This document shows, piece after piece, positions 1 through 8,455 of a stretch of 64,000 bases of DNA; the first letter of the stretch is position 1; each line of letters begins with the position of its first letter. Both the position numbers and the translations under genes were made by a program. The notes beneath the pieces were generated by a model. The model made no database searches and had not been told where the DNA came from. It was given only the letters and a program-made list of their open reading frames with translations. The DNA is from Streptomyces hawaiiensis (GTDB lineage Bacteria > Actinomycetota > Actinomycetes > Streptomycetales > Streptomycetaceae): positions 930,001 through 994,000 of the forward strand of contig NZ_CP021978.1 of NCBI RefSeq assembly GCF_004803895.1, given 5' to 3'.

Positions 1-114
1 GCGACGGACAGGCCGGGTGAGGTGACAGTCACCGGGACGACCGGCACAGGACCGGTCACGGCGGTCATCGACGTCATGCCCAGCCACGGCGAACACGACA
101 TGACCACCTCATAG
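1..114 (+). CDS. C-terminal end of an unidentified protein (cut by window edge)
   Basis: The first frame is open from base 1 to a TAG at 112-114 and encodes 37 residues. They are rich in Thr, Gly and Val and end in His-Asp-Met-Thr-Thr-Ser. The composition looks like the end of a secreted or beta-rich protein, but I do not recognise the family and the rest lies outside the window. Confidence 0.3.
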   Translation, partial: ATDRPGEVTVTGTTGTGPVTAVIDVMPSHGEHDMTTS

Positions 115-463
115 CCTGCTTCACCGACGTCGCACCACCGAGACCACGACGGCACCGGCGACATCATCACCGCTTCACAGCAGTGCTCCGCTCACTCGGT
201 GGCCAACAGCAACAACTGCGGCAGCGCCTGGGAGAACCAGGCCGTGTTCGACCGGAACGGCCACACTCACCCCGGCATCCGGCGCACCCGACCAACCGCA
301 TGCCGCTCCTGCCGCCCCTCGCGGGTGGCAGGAGCACCCAGACCCGCTGTCGCGCCGCGCGACCCGTCGATCTGTCGACCTCTGTCGCCGACGGGACGCA
401 CCCGGCAACGGGACCAGCCGAACGCCGAACCCTCCACTCATCCCCGCACCCAAGGAGTCATCC
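115..463. other. gene-less stretch upstream of the esterase
   Basis: No convincing gene on either strand. Long frames here are high-GC shadows rich in Arg and Pro. The right end holds an AAGGAG ribosome site at about 451-456 serving the esterase start at 464; no clear promoter was seen. Confidence 0.5.
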
Positions 464-1777
464 ATGACCATGCGACGACGGACCTTCCTCAGCATGACCG
501 CGGCCGGAGCGACGGGCGTGGGCCTGTCCCTGCTAGGGGCAGGGCAGGCACCGGCCGCCGCCGGGCCACTGGACACCGCGCCGACCACGCCGTTCGCGGT
601 CGGCGTGCGCCGGTACAACTGGACCCGCGGCAGCCGCCCGTGCACCACGTACGTCTACTACCCGGCCACCGGCACCGCCGGCGGCAGTCCGGTGACGGAC
701 GCCCCGGTCGCCGCCGGTGTCTTCCCCGTCTACAACTTCACCCACGGCTACGGGAGCAGCCCGCAGAACTCCCTGTTCATCATCCGGGCCCTGGCCTCGG
801 CGGGCTTCATCGTCCCCGCCCCGCACTTCAACCACAACTTCAACGACGTCAACAACGGCAACACCTCCAAGGACGTCTCGCAGATCCTCACCAACACCCT
901 CGCGCTCAACGCGAGCGGACCGCTGGCCGGGCACATCAACACCGGCATCGGCGTCGGCGTCTCGGGCCACTCCCTGGGCGGCATGGTCACCCACGGCCTG
1001 CTGACCTCCTGGCCCGACAGCCGGATCAAGTCCGCCAACCCCCAGTCCTGCGTGGACATGGGCAACCCGTCCGGTTCGGTCTCGGCCAAGGTCCTGTTCG
1101 TCCACGGCGACCGGGACTCGACCACGGCGTACTCCTCGGCCCGGCAGGCATACTCGGAGATCACCTGGCCCAAGGCGTTCCTCACCTTCGTCGGCGGCAG
1201 CCACACCAGCTTCTGGAGCGACCAGCGCTTCCCGAGGACCGTCGTCGACTGGGCCCGCTGGACCATGTACGGCGACACCGCCGCACGGGACCGCCTCCCG
1301 GCCGACGCGTCCGGGTCCAACACCAGGTGGGAAGCCCAGCTGGGCGACTCCCCCGGCGGCCCGGGCCTCTACACCCTGCTGGCCCAGCACAGCGGCAAGG
1401 CCGCCGAGATCAACGGTGCCTCCACCGCCGTCGGCGCACAACTCGTCCAGCGAACCACCAGCAGTCGCCCCAACCAGCAATTCGAGTTCGTCGACGCCGG
1501 CGACGGCCACGTCCGCGTCAAGGCGCTGCACAGTGGCCTGTTCCTCCAGCCCACGGGCACCGCGACCGGCGCGGATATCGTCCAGCAGGCCGACACCAGC
1601 GCCACCAGCCAGCAGTGGCGCGTGGTCGATCACGGTGGAGGTGTGATCAGCCTCGTCAACCGGGAGTCCGGCCTGGCCATGGATGTCTGGGAGTACTCCA
1701 CCGCCGACGGCGCCCGCATCGCCCAGTACACCTACAGCGGCAACCCCAACCAGCGCTTCACCCGCCGCCGCGTCTGA
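464..1777 (+). CDS. Tat-exported alpha/beta hydrolase (lipase/cutinase/chlorophyllase-like) with C-terminal ricin-type domain
   Basis: This 437-aa protein is predicted to be a secreted ester hydrolase joined to a carbohydrate-binding domain. Residues 1-33 form a twin-arginine signal (RRRTFLSMTAAG) ending in an Ala-rich cleavage region. The hydrolase domain spans about 40-280, with nucleophile elbow GHSLGG (near 168), an acid in HGDRDS and a catalytic His in GGSHTSFW, in the normal triad order. Residues about 295-437 carry repeated Q-x-W/F motifs (NQQFEF, SQQWRV, NQRF) of a ricin B-like trefoil. The start is fixed by AAGGAG about 8 nt upstream. It stands alone and is followed by a strong hairpin. 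The fold resembles the PET-hydrolase/chlorophyllase group; the natural substrate cannot be read from sequence. Confidence 0.85.
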   Translation: MTMRRRTFLSMTAAGATGVGLSLLGAGQAPAAAGPLDTAPTTPFAVGVRRYNWTRGSRPCTTYVYYPATGTAGGSPVTDAPVAAGVFPVYNFTHGYGSSPQNSLFIIRALASAGFIVPAPHFNHNFNDVNNGNTSKDVSQILTNTLALNASGPLAGHINTGIGVGVSGHSLGGMVTHGLLTSWPDSRIKSANPQSCVDMGNPSGSVSAKVLFVHGDRDSTTAYSSARQAYSEITWPKAFLTFVGGSHTSFWSDQRFPRTVVDWARWTMYGDTAARDRLPADASGSNTRWEAQLGDSPGGPGLYTLLAQHSGKAAEINGASTAVGAQLVQRTTSSRPNQQFEFVDAGDGHVRVKALHSGLFLQPTGTATGADIVQQADTSATSQQWRVVDHGGGVISLVNRESGLAMDVWEYSTADGARIAQYTYSGNPNQRFTRRRV

Positions 1778-1784
1778 CCGGGAC

Positions 1785-1816
1785 TGTCGGGGCACCGCTC
1801 GGGCGGTGCCCCGACA
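1785..1816 (+). terminator. Strong hairpin after the esterase gene
   Basis: A perfect 14-bp stem (1785-1798 with 1803-1816) closes a 4-nt TCGG loop 7 bases after the esterase stop. No U-tract follows, as is usual for actinomycete terminators. It lies between two convergent genes and could serve both. Confidence 0.7.
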
Positions 1817-1881
1817 TCGCGCAAATGCTTACAGGGAGGATAAGGGCCACGGATCGTGGCAATTCAGCGAGCGGTGCGGCG

Positions 1882-3414
1882 TTATCCGCTCCGTGCCGCG
1901 GTGGTGGGCTCAGGTTTGGGGGCGCCGTGTTCGCCGAGCCAGCGGGCGAGTTTGCCGCGTCGGCCAATCGCACGCAGGCGGCGCTCCGTGGCTTCCCGGG
2001 TGTCGGGGGTGGTGATCAGCAGGAGTTCGTCGTCGGCGCGTAGCACGGTGTCGCGGTCGGGGACGATGGTGGTGCCGTCGCGGACGATCAGGGTGACGAC
2101 GGTCGGGGTCGGCAGGCGCAGTTCGAAGACGGCGACGCCGTGCAGCCGGGAACGCTGCGGAATCGTGGCGGTGAGCAGGTCGGCGTCCAGTACGTCGAGG
2201 GGGGCGGTCTCGACCTGGATCTCGCGCAGCGCGCCGGGGCGGGTCAGGCCCAAGCGGCGGGCGACGGCGGGCAGGGTGGGGCCCTGGATGAGGGTGAACA
2301 GGACCACGAGGACGAACACGATGTTGAGTACGTCGCGGGCGCCGGTGACTCCGGCGACGATGGGGAAGGTGGCGAGCACGATGGGGACCGCGCCGCGCAG
2401 GCCAGCCCAGGAGATGAACGCCTGCTCTCGCCACGAGATGCCCCGGAAGGGCAGCAGGCAGGCCAGGACGGAAACCGGGCGGGCGGCCAGCAGCAGGACC
2501 AGGCCGACGACGAGGGCCGGGAGGACCGCGGAGGGCAGCTCGCTGGGATCGACGAGCAGGCCCAGCATGACGAACAGGCCGATCTGGGCCAGCCAGCCGG
2601 CGCCCTCGGCGAACGATCGGGTGGCGGCGCGGTGGGGAAGCTTGGCGTTGCCCAGGACGAGGCCGGACAGGTAGGCGGCGATGATGCCGCTCGCGTTCAC
2701 CGCTCCGGCGGCGGCGAAAGCGATGATGCCGAAGCCGACCGTGGCCAGCGGGTACAGGCCCGTGGCGGGCAGTGCGATGCGCCGCAGCGCGGCGACACCC
2801 AGGCGGCCGATCAGCACGCCCAGCGTTCCGCCGACCGCGAGCTGGTAGAGCAGGTTACCCAGAAGGGGGGCGGGGCCGGGCAGGTCGGTGGTGGCAGTGG
2901 CGAAGGCCAGGACGAGGATGATGGTGGGGGCGTCGTTGAAGCCGGACTCGGCCTCCACCAATGCGGTCACTTTCTGTGGCAGCGGCAGCGCGCGCAGGAC
3001 GGCGAAGACGGCGGCGGCGTCGGTGGAGGAGACGATCGCCCCCAGCAGCAGCGCCAGGTGCCAGTCCATGCCCAGCAGCCAGTGCGCACCGGCAGCGGTC
3101 ACCACGACCGAGACGGCCACACCGGCGGTGGCGAGCACGCCGGCGGGGGCCAGCAGGCGCCTGACGTCGCTCCACTGGGTGGTCAGGCCGCCCTCGACGA
3201 GGATGACCGCCAGGGCGGCCGTGCCCAGCGCCTGAGCGAGCTGGGCGTCGTCGAACTCCAGGCCGAGCCCGTCCTCGCCGGCGATGACGCCGACCGCGAG
3301 GAACAGCAACAGGCTGGGCAGGCCGATGCGGTCGGCGGTGCGGGCAGCGGCGATGCTGGCCAGCAGCACCGTGCCACCGATCAGCAGCGTCAGGTACAGC
3401 TCGGACAGGGTCAT
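1882..3414 (-). CDS. Potassium/proton antiporter, CPA1 NhaP2/CvrA type
   Basis: A 510-aa membrane antiporter expected to exchange K+ (or Na+) for H+. The first ~390 residues hold about 12 hydrophobic segments typical of the Na+/H+ exchanger fold, including the conserved ESGFNDAP (near 160) with its ion-binding Asp. Residues about 400-495 form a soluble TrkA-C-like domain, the layout of NhaP2/CvrA proteins that bind a regulatory ligand. The ATG has a GAGGA site 7 nt upstream. It is the last gene of a minus-strand group with a DUF3040 protein and an SLC13-type carrier, suggesting a shared role in ion homeostasis or stress. Confidence 0.9.
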   Translation of the reverse strand: MTLSELYLTLLIGGTVLLASIAAARTADRIGLPSLLLFLAVGVIAGEDGLGLEFDDAQLAQALGTAALAVILVEGGLTTQWSDVRRLLAPAGVLATAGVAVSVVVTAAGAHWLLGMDWHLALLLGAIVSSTDAAAVFAVLRALPLPQKVTALVEAESGFNDAPTIILVLAFATATTDLPGPAPLLGNLLYQLAVGGTLGVLIGRLGVAALRRIALPATGLYPLATVGFGIIAFAAAGAVNASGIIAAYLSGLVLGNAKLPHRAATRSFAEGAGWLAQIGLFVMLGLLVDPSELPSAVLPALVVGLVLLLAARPVSVLACLLPFRGISWREQAFISWAGLRGAVPIVLATFPIVAGVTGARDVLNIVFVLVVLFTLIQGPTLPAVARRLGLTRPGALREIQVETAPLDVLDADLLTATIPQRSRLHGVAVFELRLPTPTVVTLIVRDGTTIVPDRDTVLRADDELLLITTPDTREATERRLRAIGRRGKLARWLGEHGAPKPEPTTAARSG

Positions 3415-3460
3415 CGATCGGTCCTCGTGTTATCGAGCAGCTGTCTGACGGCCGCTGAGG

Positions 3461-3751
3461 TCAGGACCGGGGCGGAGGACCCCGGTGCCTGCGCGCGTCG
3501 CGCTGGGGGTTGAAAAGTTCCCCGGCCATGCCGGCGAGGACCAGGCCGGTGGCGATGAGCAGTCCGTGGGCCAAGGCGATGCCGGTGCCCAGCACGGCCA
3601 GGGCGAGTGCGAGCAGCAGCCAGGCCCTCGTGTGCCGGTACTCGCGTGGCCGGCAGGGGCGGCCGGTGCCGAGGGCGCGGGCGAACCGGGGATCCTCACC
3701 GTGCAGGCGGGACTCGATCTCGCCGAGCCGCTTGTCATCCGATCCGGCCAT
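3461..3751 (-). CDS. DUF3040-type small membrane protein
   Basis: This 96-aa protein begins with a charged stretch (LGEIESRLHGEDPRFARAL) characteristic of DUF3040 proteins, followed by two close hydrophobic helices at about 44-80 and a basic tail. A GGAGGAGG ribosome site directly precedes the ATG. Such proteins are common in Streptomyces and their function is unknown. It lies between two ion carriers with gaps of under 100 bp, so it is probably co-transcribed and may help or regulate them. Confidence 0.85.
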   Translation of the reverse strand: MAGSDDKRLGEIESRLHGEDPRFARALGTGRPCRPREYRHTRAWLLLALALAVLGTGIALAHGLLIATGLVLAGMAGELFNPQRDARRHRGPPPRS

Positions 3752-3841
3752 GACCTCCTCCTCCCGGCACGGGACGGCGGGCAGGCGTCGCGGGCAGCGG
3801 TGCGGGCCATCTGGTCTCCTTGCGGGCGCGGGGCATCACGA

Positions 3842-5140
3842 TCACACCAGAGCGAAGTAGCGCAGCCACACATACGCGGCCGCGATGGTGACGGTTACGG
3901 CGGTGACGATGAGTCCGTAGCGGCTGAACTGCCAGAACGAGATGTGGTGCCCTTCCCGCTCGGCGATGCCGATGACGACGACGTTGGCCGAGGAGGCGAT
4001 GATCGTGGCGTTGCCGCCGAGGTCCGCGCCGAGCGCGAAGGCCCACCACAGCACCCCCGCCTCCTCAGACCCGCCCGACGAGGCCACGATCTCCGAGACG
4101 ATCGGGCTCACCGACGCCACGAAGGGGATGTTGTCGATGACCGCGGAGGGCACCACGGAGCCGAACACCAGGGCCATCGCCGTCCCCAGCAGATTGCCGC
4201 CGGTCGCGTCGGCCGCCGCCTCACCCAGGTCGCCGATCACTCCGGTCTGCACCATCGCGCCGACCATGACGAACAGCCCGGTGAAGAACGCCAGGGTCTC
4301 CCACTCCACGTCCTTGACCACATCACCGGGCCTGAGCCGCGAGACGCCGAGCAGCAGCAGCCCCCCACTGATGGCCACCACCGAGGGCTCCAGATGCAGC
4401 GCGGTGTGCAGCACGAAGCAGGCCATCACGGCGGTGATCACCACGCCGCTGACAATGAGCAGCCGGACGTCCTTGATGGCCTGCCTTGGGTTGAGCTCCA
4501 TGACGGATGCGGCGCGCTCGGGGTCGTAGCGGAACGCGCTGCGGAACATCACCCGGCTCATCAGAACGAACACGATCATCAGCACGACGACGATGGGCGT
4601 CATGTGGATCAGGAAGTCGTTGAAGGACAGGTCCGCCCGGGAGCCGATCATGATGTTGGGCGGATCCCCGATGAGGGTGGCGGCGCCGCCGATATTGCAG
4701 GCCATGATTTCGGCGATGAGATACGGGATCACGGGCAGCCCGAGCCGTCGGCAGACCAGGATCGTCACCGGCGCGATCAGCAGCACGGTGGTGACGTTGT
4801 CCAGCCATGCGGACAGGAATCCCGTCGCCACGGTCAGCAGCACCATCAGCCGGTACGGTCTCCCGTGGGCCCGGCGCGCCGCCCAGATCGCGATGAACTC
4901 GAAGATCCCGGTCCGTTTCAGCACGGCGACGATCAGCATCATGCCGAGCAGCAGGAAGATGACGTTCCAGTCGATGCCCGCGTGTTCGGAGAAGAACGCG
5001 TGCTCGGCGTCGGTCGCCCCGATCAGCAGCATCACGACCGCGCCAGCCAGCGCGGCGGCGACCCGGTGCACCCACTCCGTCGCGATCAGCACGTAGACGG
5101 CGGCGAACACCGCTACCGCCATCCATGCCGTGACGCTCAC
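3842..5140 (-). CDS. SLC13/ArsB-NhaD family ion or anion transporter
   Basis: A 432-aa polytopic permease of the ion-transporter (IT) superfamily, with about 11-12 hydrophobic segments and the signature region IGDPPNIMIGS near residue 160 that marks ArsB/NhaD/CitMHS-like carriers. Substrate could be Na+, arsenite or a dicarboxylate; sequence alone does not decide. The start is a GTG at 5138-5140 with an AAGGGGGC site just upstream. This GTG overlaps the TGA of the 54-aa ORF before it, which implies translational coupling. The open frame runs much further upstream, but that part is Arg/Pro-rich shadow. The DUF3040 protein and antiporter follow. Confidence 0.85.
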   Translation of the reverse strand: MSVTAWMAVAVFAAVYVLIATEWVHRVAAALAGAVVMLLIGATDAEHAFFSEHAGIDWNVIFLLLGMMLIVAVLKRTGIFEFIAIWAARRAHGRPYRLMVLLTVATGFLSAWLDNVTTVLLIAPVTILVCRRLGLPVIPYLIAEIMACNIGGAATLIGDPPNIMIGSRADLSFNDFLIHMTPIVVVLMIVFVLMSRVMFRSAFRYDPERAASVMELNPRQAIKDVRLLIVSGVVITAVMACFVLHTALHLEPSVVAISGGLLLLGVSRLRPGDVVKDVEWETLAFFTGLFVMVGAMVQTGVIGDLGEAAADATGGNLLGTAMALVFGSVVPSAVIDNIPFVASVSPIVSEIVASSGGSEEAGVLWWAFALGADLGGNATIIASSANVVVIGIAEREGHHISFWQFSRYGLIVTAVTVTIAAAYVWLRYFALV

Positions 5141-5301
5141 CGCGCCCCCTTCCGCATGCCGCACCGGTCTGTCCCGGCCGTTTCGGCACCCGCCATGCGG
5201 CGCACCCACACGGCTGCCGCGCGACGCACGCAGCGCAGCACCAGCAGGACCGGGCCGGAGACCGCCTTGGTGTGACCATGTCGCTGTGGCACTGCGTACA
5301 T
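5137..5301 (-). CDS. 54-aa basic protein coupled to the SLC13-type transporter
   Basis: A short frame (MYAVPQRHGHTKAVSG...) starts at an ATG with GAGGAG about 10 nt upstream and stops so that its TGA overlaps the transporter GTG by the GTGA arrangement. It has one moderately hydrophobic stretch (GPVLLVLRCVRRAAAVWV) between basic ends. I know no family for it. The good ribosome site and the overlap are the reasons to call it; it could also act as a leader that only sets translation of the transporter. Confidence 0.5.
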   Translation of the reverse strand: MYAVPQRHGHTKAVSGPVLLVLRCVRRAAAVWVRRMAGAETAGTDRCGMRKGAR

Positions 5302-5540
5302 CGGGGCCGGGCTCCTCTCGTGATCCGACAGACCCGCCCCCCTGTGCCGCCCGCCCGACACCGCGCCCCGCGCCTCTGCTCGCGGAAAGCGGAAACGGCA
5401 GGCCGACATGGCTGTACGGCCGTCGGAGATGGGGGTGCGCCAGCCCGACCCACGCCGTAAGCGGTCGCCGCTGCCGCAGACGGTCACGGGGTCGGGGATG
5501 GTGGATTGGCTCCACCCTCACCCGCCTCACAGGGCGCGCA

Positions 5541-5616
5541 CCATCGGGTCTGGCACCCAAATACGGGCGGGTCAGACCTGTAGAAGCTGACGCGGAATGG
5601 GTGCCAGACCCGATGG
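5541..5616. repeat. Perfect 19-bp inverted repeat between divergent operons
   Basis: Left arm 5541-5559 and right arm 5598-5616 are exact reverse complements over 19 bases, separated by 38 nt that contain a smaller inverted repeat (GTCAG...CTGAC). The structure lies about 240 bp before the 54-aa ORF start and about 105 bp before the kinase start. It can form a cruciform or an RNA hairpin. It may be an operator, an end-to-end remnant of a small mobile element, or a transcription stop; no TG/CA target duplication was seen. Confidence 0.8.
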
Positions 5617-5720
5617 ACGCGCGCCCCGCTCAGCGACCACGCTGGAGCAGCCGAGCGCCCCGGGCGCCAGCAGCCTTCAGCGGTCGGCCGGCACACCGTC
5701 CGGTGTCATGGGAGGCGATA

Positions 5721-6704
5721 GTGGGAACGAGGACCACCTCAGGAAGGCGGTACGCGGTGCCCTTGTTCTGGAGGATCTTCCTGCTCAACGCCGTGGTGCT
5801 CGTCACCGCCACCGCGCTGCTGCTGGGGCCGGTCACCGTGTCGACCCCCGTCCTGCTCACCGAGGCCGCGATCCTCACCGTCGGCCTGGCCGCGATGCTC
5901 ATCGCCAACGCCCTGCTGCTGCGCATCGGCCTGGCCCCGCTGCAACGCCTGGCCCGCGCCATGAACACCACCGACCTGCTGCGCCCCGGCGCCCGCCCGG
6001 CCGTCGGCGGTCACGGCGAGGTCGCCGACCTGATCACCACGTTCAACACCATGCTCGACCGGCTGGAAGCCGAACGCGCCACCAGCGCCGCCCGCGCCCT
6101 GACCGCGCAGGAATCCGAACGCCACCGCATCGCCCAGGAACTCCACGACGAGATCGGACAGACCCTCACCGCCGTCCTGCTCGACCTCAAACGCGTCGCC
6201 GGCCAAGCACCCGACCCCGTACGCGAGCAACTGCACCAGGTACAGGAGACCACCCGCGCCAGCCTGGACGAGATCCGCCGCATCGCCCGCCGCCTGCGCC
6301 CCGGCGTCCTGGAAGAACTCGGCCTGACCAGCGCCCTGAAATCACTCGCCACCGAGTTCACCGGCCCCTCCCTGTCCGTACGCCACCACATCGCGCCCGA
6401 CCTGCCGCCCCTGGGCGACAACGCCGAACTCGTCCTCTACCGCGTCTGCCAGGAGAGCCTGACCAATGCCGCCCGCCACGCCGACGCCACCCGCGTCGAC
6501 CTCACACTGGAGCGGACGCAGGACGCCGTGGAACTGCACGTGCGCGACAACGGCCGCGGCATCGACGGCGCCGCCGAAGGAGCCGGCATCCGCGGCATGC
6601 GCGAACGCGCCCTGCTCATCGGCGCCGACCTCACCCTCGCCCCCGCACCAGACGGCGGCACCGAAGTACGCCTGACCGTCCCCACCCGCCACCGGAGTCA
6701 GTGA
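5721..6704 (+). CDS. NarL-type sensor histidine kinase
   Basis: A 327-aa membrane kinase. Two hydrophobic segments lie at about 10-35 and 40-62, followed by a HAMP-like linker. The HisKA_3 dimerisation domain has phospho-acceptor His in ERHRIAQELHDEIGQT (near 143), and a HATPase domain carries N-box (QESLTNAARHA) and G-box (DNGRGI, GIRGMRER). Almost no extracytoplasmic loop is present, so the signal is probably sensed in the membrane. I chose GTG 5721 because GGAGGCG precedes it and all recognisable domains lie after it. The stop overlaps or abuts the response regulator start, so the two form an operon. Confidence 0.9.
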   Translation: MGTRTTSGRRYAVPLFWRIFLLNAVVLVTATALLLGPVTVSTPVLLTEAAILTVGLAAMLIANALLLRIGLAPLQRLARAMNTTDLLRPGARPAVGGHGEVADLITTFNTMLDRLEAERATSAARALTAQESERHRIAQELHDEIGQTLTAVLLDLKRVAGQAPDPVREQLHQVQETTRASLDEIRRIARRLRPGVLEELGLTSALKSLATEFTGPSLSVRHHIAPDLPPLGDNAELVLYRVCQESLTNAARHADATRVDLTLERTQDAVELHVRDNGRGIDGAAEGAGIRGMRERALLIGADLTLAPAPDGGTEVRLTVPTRHRSQ

Positions 6705-6706
6705 CC

Positions 6707-7366
6707 ATGCCCGAGGCGATGCCCACCCGCATCCTGCTGGCCGACGACCACCACCTGGTCCGCCGCGGTGTCCGCCTCATCCTCGACAGCGAACCCGACC
6801 TCACCGTGGTGGCCGAAGCAGGCGACGGCGCCGAGGCCATCGAGGCCGCCCGCACCCACCACCCGGACCTGGCCATCCTCGACATCGCCATGCCCCGCCT
6901 GACCGGCCTGCAGGCCGCTCGCGAACTCTCGCGCACCCAGCCCGAGCTGCGCATCCTCATGCTGACCATGTACGACAACGAGCAGTACTTCTTCGAAACC
7001 CTCGCCGCCGGCGCCTCCGGATACGTCCTCAAATCCGTCGCCGACCGCGACCTCGTCGAAGCCTGCCGCGCCACCATGCGCGGCGAACCCTTCCTCTACC
7101 CTGGCGCCGTCAACGCCCTCATCCGCAACTACCTCGACCGCGTCCGGGAAGGACAGCCCCCGCCCGCCAGAGCCATCACCGACCGCGAGGAGGAGATCCT
7201 CAAACTCGTCGCCGAAGGCCACACCTCCCAGGAGATCGCCGACCTCCTCGTCATCAGCGTCAAGACCGTCGAACGCCACCGAGCCAACCTGCTGCAGAAA
7301 CTCGGCCTCAAAGACCGCCTCGAACTCACCCGCTATGCCATCCGCGTCGGGCTGATCGAACCCTGA
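6707..7366 (+). CDS. NarL/FixJ-family response regulator
   Basis: A 219-aa regulator. The receiver domain (about 6-122) has acidic pocket DD, phospho-acceptor Asp in LAILDIAMPRL (near 57), conserved Thr in MLTMYD and Lys in YVLKS. A LuxR-type HTH (about 150-212) carries the usual TDREEEILKLVAEGHTSQEIA and VKTVERHRANLLQKL. The start may be the GTG at 6701 (overlapping the kinase TGA) or the ATG at 6707; one GGAG site can serve both. It is the partner of the kinase before it. The nearby ion-transport operon across the divergent gap is a plausible target. Confidence 0.92.
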   Translation: MPEAMPTRILLADDHHLVRRGVRLILDSEPDLTVVAEAGDGAEAIEAARTHHPDLAILDIAMPRLTGLQAARELSRTQPELRILMLTMYDNEQYFFETLAAGASGYVLKSVADRDLVEACRATMRGEPFLYPGAVNALIRNYLDRVREGQPPPARAITDREEEILKLVAEGHTSQEIADLLVISVKTVERHRANLLQKLGLKDRLELTRYAIRVGLIEP

Positions 7367-7416
7367 CCACCGACCAGCCACCCGGGTCGTCACCCATGGT
7401 CCAACGACACGAGCCT

Positions 7417-7692
7417 TCACTGCGAAGAAAAGCCGGTTCCACGCCTACGACGACCACGCATCTCCGCGAGCGAGAGCAATACGACCGCCAGATTCAAGGG
7501 AGAGGCGACTGTGTTCGCCACTTCAGGGATGTCGAAGGCACGTAGCAGGCTCGCTCCAGCGGCCAGCAGGCAGAGACCTATAGGCAGGAACCTGCGCCAC
7601 TTGGGTATGTCCCGCATCCTGGCGACCGTGACGGAGCACCACAGCGTGAAACAGAAGAAGGCGATCCCGAATGCGATGACGGCGGGAAGCAT
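7417..7692 (-). CDS. Small three-helix membrane protein, unknown function
   Basis: This 91-aa protein has hydrophobic segments at about 2-24, 33-52 and 60-78 and a basic C-terminus (RGRRRRG). ATG 7692 is preferred over the GTG 15 nt upstream because GGAG lies 9 nt before the ATG. Size and position next to a YtrA-like GntR remnant suggest the membrane partner often found with such regulators, but no family motif is visible. Confidence 0.55.
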   Translation of the reverse strand: MLPAVIAFGIAFFCFTLWCSVTVARMRDIPKWRRFLPIGLCLLAAGASLLRAFDIPEVANTVASPLNLAVVLLSLAEMRGRRRRGTGFSSQ

Positions 7693-7804
7693 ACGAGGTG
7701 TCTCCACAAGGAGCAGCTGAGACGTGAGCGGTGGGCAGGGGCCTCGGCTGGGCGGCTGGCACCAGGGAGGTGATGCGGTCGCGGAAGGAGCACCGGCTAG
7801 CCGT

Positions 7805-8213
7805 TCAGGGCCCGGGGCGGGGTGGCGGCGTGGTGACGGGTGCGCCGGACAGGCTGTTGTGAACCAAGGCCAGCAACTCCTGGTCAGAGAAACCGAGATT
7901 ACGCGCCTGGGTAATGAGACCGTGCACGGCCTCGGCGAGCCGGGCCTGGTCCGCGACGTCGGGCGCCGCGTTGATCACCGCGCCCCGGCCACGACGCAGC
8001 TCGATCAGGCCCTGGTGACGCAGTTGTTGGTAACCGCGGAGAACCGTGTGCACGTTGACGCCCAGCGACTCGGCGACCTCGCGCGCCCTGACGTGGGCGG
8101 AATCGAGGACGACGCGGGAGACATCGATCAGGCCCGCGTCGTCGAGCCGGTGCAGGACGGCCTCGTGCAGACGGCCCCACACGCCGGCTCTGGACCAGAT
8201 CAGAAACCGGCGA
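7805..8213 (-). pseudogene. IS5-transposase fragment fused in frame to a decapitated GntR (YtrA-like) regulator
   Basis: Reading the minus strand from 8213, residues RRFLIWSRAGVWGRLHEAVL continue through a stretch typical of IS5-family transposases (SRVVLDSAHVRA). At about 8090 the reading passes without a stop into REVAESLGVNVHTVLRGYQQ, the second half of a GntR winged helix, followed by the short C-terminal tail of YtrA-type regulators. The GntR part lacks its first helices, so DNA binding should be lost. The 125-aa open frame (GTG at 8182) therefore joins two unrelated pieces. Confidence 0.75.
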
Positions 8214-8224
8214 TGGGCGAGGGC

Positions 8225-8455
8225 TCAGCGGGTGCGGGTTCCAGCGTGGGTGGCTGGCGGTGCGGGAGTGCTGTACGGGGTACGGCCGGCAGTGCGCTTG
8301 GGCGAGGACGCGTCCTCGTCGTACCGCAGGTCCCAGCCGAGGTCGAGCAGTGGGGCGAGGGCAGGGTCACCGGTCCCGGTGGTGGAGGCGAGATGGCGTG
8401 GGGAGACGTAGACGTCGCCATCGATGTCGGGGCACCGATCGGGCTGGTGACTCAT
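8225..8455 (-). pseudogene. Truncated DUF317-like protein
   Basis: The first ~50 residues (DIDGDVYVSPRHLAS, then APLLDLGWDLRYDE) match the conserved start of Streptomyces DUF317 proteins. The sequence then turns into a Pro/Thr-rich tail and stops after 76 aa, whereas the family is usually longer. The tail ends about 10 bp from the IS5 scrap, so the gene looks cut by that recombination. Its ATG overlaps the stop of the upstream ORF (ATGA), showing it was the second gene of a coupled pair. Confidence 0.55.

Noticed and set aside
199..2043. 614-aa plus-strand frame covering the esterase gene
   Set aside because: Arg/Pro/Gly/His-rich composition, overlaps the clear esterase in another frame, no ribosome site; a high-GC shadow.
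2140..3513. 457-aa plus-strand frame opposite the antiporter
   Set aside because: Gly/Gln/Asp-rich antisense shadow of a membrane protein gene.
3485..5275. 596-aa plus-strand frame opposite the SLC13-type carrier
   Set aside because: His/Asp/Arg/Gln-rich antisense shadow with no domain-like sequence.
5130..5720. Long N-terminal extension of the histidine kinase
   Set aside because: Arg/Pro-rich with no membrane segment; it would contain the 19-bp inverted repeat. GTG 5721 has a proper ribosome site.
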